Shown here: positions 5,492 to 7,025 of the stretch, piece after piece
How positions within the stretch are numbered: position 1 is the stretch's first letter
Layout of the letters: each line of letters begins with the position of its first letter
From: Solirubrobacteraceae bacterium
GTDB taxonomy: Bacteria; Actinomycetota; Thermoleophilia; Solirubrobacterales; Solirubrobacteraceae
DNA: 7,025 nt
NCBI GenBank assembly: GCA_030038955.1
Contig: JASHQV010000078.1
Location: forward strand, 1 to 7,025
Direction of reading: 5' to 3'
Made by a program: the position numbers and the translations under genes
Notes under the pieces: generated by a model
Databases searched by the model: none
What the model saw: only the letters and a program-made list of their open reading frames with translations
What the model was told of the DNA's origin: nothing

Positions 5492-5536
5492 CCCAGAGCC
5501 TTCCTGCACAGCTGTTCCCGCGCGGTCTCGGCGGCG

Positions 5537-5542
5537 TAGAGT
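5537..5542 (+). promoter_or_regulatory. Possible -10 element for the epimerase gene
   Basis: TAGAGT fits TANNNT and lies 10 nt before the ATG at 5553, which would give a leader of only a few bases. No convincing -35 hexamer precedes it. The missing Shine-Dalgarno sequence of the epimerase gene is consistent with a near-leaderless transcript. Confidence 0.3.
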
Positions 5543-5552
5543 GCAGGCGTCC

Positions 5553-6527
5553 ATGAAGGCATTCGTGACGGGCGCGACCGGGTTCATCGGCGGGCATGTG
5601 GCGCGCAAGTTGCGGCAGCGCGACGACGAGGTGGTCGCGCTCGTCCGCTCCCCGGCGAAGGCGTCGGAGCTAAGGCAGCTCGGCTGCGAGATCGTCGAAG
5701 GCTCGCTGTCAGAGCAGACTGCGATCGAGCGCGGCGTGCACGGTGTGGACGCGGTCTTCCACGTGGGCGCCAGCTACAAGGTCGGGATCCCCCGCTCGCA
5801 GCGACAGGCGCTGTACGACGCCAACGTGGGCGGAACCGAGCGTGTCCTCGACGCGGCGATCGCGGCGGACGTAGGGCGCATCGTGTATGTCTCGACCGGG
5901 AACGCGTACGGCAACACGCGCGGGCAGGTCGTGGACGAGAGCTACGTGCGCCCGCAGCCGCCGGAGTTCCTGTCCTACTACGACGAGACCAAGTTCGAGG
6001 CCCATCAGGTTGCGCTCGATCGGATCGCCAGGGGCGCTCCGATCGTGATCGTGCTGCCGTGTGCCGTGTACGGCCCGGGCGACTCCTCCGAGGTCGGCAA
6101 CATGATCGACCAGACCCGGACCGGCAAGCTGAAGCTGCGGATGTTCCCCGAGTCCGGCTTCAACTTCGCCTACGTCGACGATATCGCCGAGGGCATCGTG
6201 CTCGCCCACGACAAGGGACGAGTCGGCGAGTCCTACAACCTCGGCGGTGCCAAGTCGACGATCGGCGAGCTGGTGGACAAGACGGCCCGGCTCGCGGGGC
6301 GCAAGCCCCCGCGCCTGACGCTGCCGCCGGCGCTGATCAAGCTGGCGATCCCGATCGGCCCCGTGGTTGGCAAGCTGATGGGATTCCCACCCAACCTGAG
6401 CGAGCTGATCCGCACCTCCGACGGCGTCACCTTCTGGATGACCGACGAGAAGGCGCGACGCGAGCTCGGCTATCAGGCGCGCGATCTCGAAACGGGACTC
6501 AGGCAGACGCTGGGAGTCGACGCCTGA
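5553..6527 (+). CDS. NAD(P)-dependent epimerase/reductase, extended SDR family
   Basis: This 324-aa protein is an extended short-chain dehydrogenase/reductase related to dihydroflavonol 4-reductases and hopanoid-associated sugar epimerases; it should oxidise or reduce a nucleotide-sugar or small carbonyl compound in the cytoplasm. The Rossmann motif TGATGFIG is at 6-13, the central VYVSTGNAYG (111-120) carries the catalytic Ser/Thr, and Y143xxxK147 completes the active site. LPCAVYGPGD (168-177) and FAYVDDIAEG (205-214) are the substrate-domain and helix signatures of the family. Length is normal and nothing is broken. The start is ATG 5553 because the Rossmann fold begins at once; the frame is open back to 5250 but that part is antisense to vapB. 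An in-frame GTG at 5541 is possible. It diverges from vapB and is followed 41 bp later by the DUF1801 gene. The true substrate cannot be deduced. Confidence 0.92.
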   Translation: MKAFVTGATGFIGGHVARKLRQRDDEVVALVRSPAKASELRQLGCEIVEGSLSEQTAIERGVHGVDAVFHVGASYKVGIPRSQRQALYDANVGGTERVLDAAIAADVGRIVYVSTGNAYGNTRGQVVDESYVRPQPPEFLSYYDETKFEAHQVALDRIARGAPIVIVLPCAVYGPGDSSEVGNMIDQTRTGKLKLRMFPESGFNFAYVDDIAEGIVLAHDKGRVGESYNLGGAKSTIGELVDKTARLAGRKPPRLTLPPALIKLAIPIGPVVGKLMGFPPNLSELIRTSDGVTFWMTDEKARRELGYQARDLETGLRQTLGVDA

Positions 6528-6537
6528 CCGACAGGCG
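6521..6537 (+). other. Small hairpin over the epimerase stop codon
   Basis: CGCCTG (6521-6526) pairs with CAGGCG (6532-6537) around a 5-nt loop, enclosing part of the TGA stop. No T-run follows, so it is unlikely to terminate; it could stabilise the mRNA end or tune read-through to the next gene. It may be chance. Confidence 0.3.
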
Positions 6538-6553
6538 AGCATCGGCGACGATC

Positions 6554-6560
6554 AAGGAGG
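6554..6560 (+). promoter_or_regulatory. Perfect Shine-Dalgarno sequence that fixes a TTG start
   Basis: AAGGAGG lies 8 nt before TTG 6569, the best-placed start in the frame. An in-frame GTG at 6560 overlaps this site and is therefore unlikely. Confidence 0.8.
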
Positions 6561-6568
6561 TGTTTCAG

Positions 6569-7025
6569 TTGGCTGAGAGGGAAGCTGCAGGCAAGCGCAC
6601 ACGACGGTCCCCGAAGCAGGCCACCACCGGCGGCAAAGCGGCCAAGGGATTCACGGCCGAGGAGCGAGCGGCGATGCGCGAGCGCTCGCAGGAGCTGAAG
6701 GCGGAGGCCCGTCGCGGTGCGGGCGGAAGCAAGGGGGATGGTGAGCGCGACGTGCTCGCGAAGATCGCCGAGATGCCGCAGCCGGACCGCGCGATGGCGG
6801 AGCGCCTGCACGACCTCATCACGGCCAACGCGCCCGAGCTGTCGCCGCGAACGTGGTACGGGATGCCCGCGTACGCGAAGGACGGCAAGGTCGTCTGCTT
6901 CTTCCAGGGCGCCTACAAGTTCAAGGCCAGGTACGCGACGCTCGGCTTCAGCGACAAGGCGAACCTCGACGACGGCACCATGTGGCCGACCTACTACGCC
7001 CTGGCGGAGCTGACCGCTGCCACCG
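6569..7025 (+). CDS. DUF1801 domain protein with basic N-terminal extension (3' end cut off)
   Basis: The frame is open from TTG 6569 to the window edge (152 complete codons) with no stop, so the gene continues outside. Residues 1-60 are Lys/Arg/Ala/Glu-rich and probably flexible or helical (GFTAEERAAMRERSQELKAE at 27-46). From about 62 a DUF1801 domain begins: VLAKIAEMPQPDRAMAERLH (62-81), then TWYGMPAYAKDGKVVCFFQG (95-114), YKFKARYATLGF (116-127) and the MWPTYYAL segment (136-143). DUF1801 includes the Bacillus YdhG-type proteins, proposed as frataxin-like iron chaperones, but most members, including this subgroup, have no proven role. The YGMPAY motif is the family hallmark. It follows the epimerase by 41 bp and may be co-transcribed with it. 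Family confidence is good; function is unknown. Confidence 0.85.
   Translation, partial: MAEREAAGKRTRRSPKQATTGGKAAKGFTAEERAAMRERSQELKAEARRGAGGSKGDGERDVLAKIAEMPQPDRAMAERLHDLITANAPELSPRTWYGMPAYAKDGKVVCFFQGAYKFKARYATLGFSDKANLDDGTMWPTYYALAELTAAT

Noticed and set aside
5250..5552. Upstream extension of the epimerase to 425 aa
   Set aside because: It is antisense to vapB, and the Rossmann fold begins right at ATG 5553.
5185..5562. Upstream extension of vapC to a 251-aa protein
   Set aside because: This is vapB read in another frame; the 125-aa form has the exact VapC length and the GTGA overlap.
5709..6542. 277-codon minus-strand frame opposite the epimerase
   Set aside because: Typical antisense shadow in GC-rich coding DNA, rich in Arg, His and Val, with no family pattern.

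Overview
The window is very GC-rich, uses GTG and TTG starts freely, and has long open shadow frames on both strands. It also has a Tat-exported phospholipase, an IS481-type remnant and several promoters that look suited to leaderless transcripts. This suggests a high-GC actinobacterium, perhaps a soil lineage such as Thermoleophilia. The phylum is an inference from composition and protein style; nothing in the window fixes the species.

Layout. Bases 1-267 hold no convincing gene, only hairpins, one of which may terminate the next gene. Three genes then read leftward. The first (3275 to 2955) encodes a 106-aa helical protein of unknown function. The second (2898 to 2239) encodes a PP-loop ATPase of the Dph6/DUF71 family. 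The third (2061 to 268) encodes a Tat-secreted phospholipase C/acid phosphatase, preceded by an 11-bp-spaced direct repeat resembling a PhoB/PhoP-type response-regulator site. Reading rightward from 3459 is a membrane-bound diguanylate cyclase with intact GGEEF and inhibitory RxxD sites. Behind it (about 4576-4787) lies the decayed 5' end of an IS481-family element: a ribosome site, about 35 good transposase codons, a one-base frameshift and a 23-bp tandem duplication. Next is a compact leftward vapBC toxin-antitoxin operon (5435 to 4807) with a 4-bp gene overlap and a perfect 18-bp palindrome on the antitoxin start codon. Finally, two rightward genes 41 bp apart encode an extended-SDR NAD(P)-dependent epimerase/reductase (5553-6527) and a DUF1801 protein (from 6569, cut by the right edge). 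The DUF1801 gene starts with TTG behind a perfect Shine-Dalgarno sequence.

How the genes relate. Only vapBC is a clear functional unit. The 106-aa gene and the PP-loop gene may be co-transcribed, and the epimerase/DUF1801 pair may form a short operon. The rest is a mosaic of housekeeping, signalling and accessory genes. I see no CRISPR array, tRNA, rRNA, phage module or clearly new multi-gene system. The most interesting points are the regulatory architecture of vapBC, the rearranged transposon scar beside it, and the response-regulator-like repeat ahead of the phospholipase.
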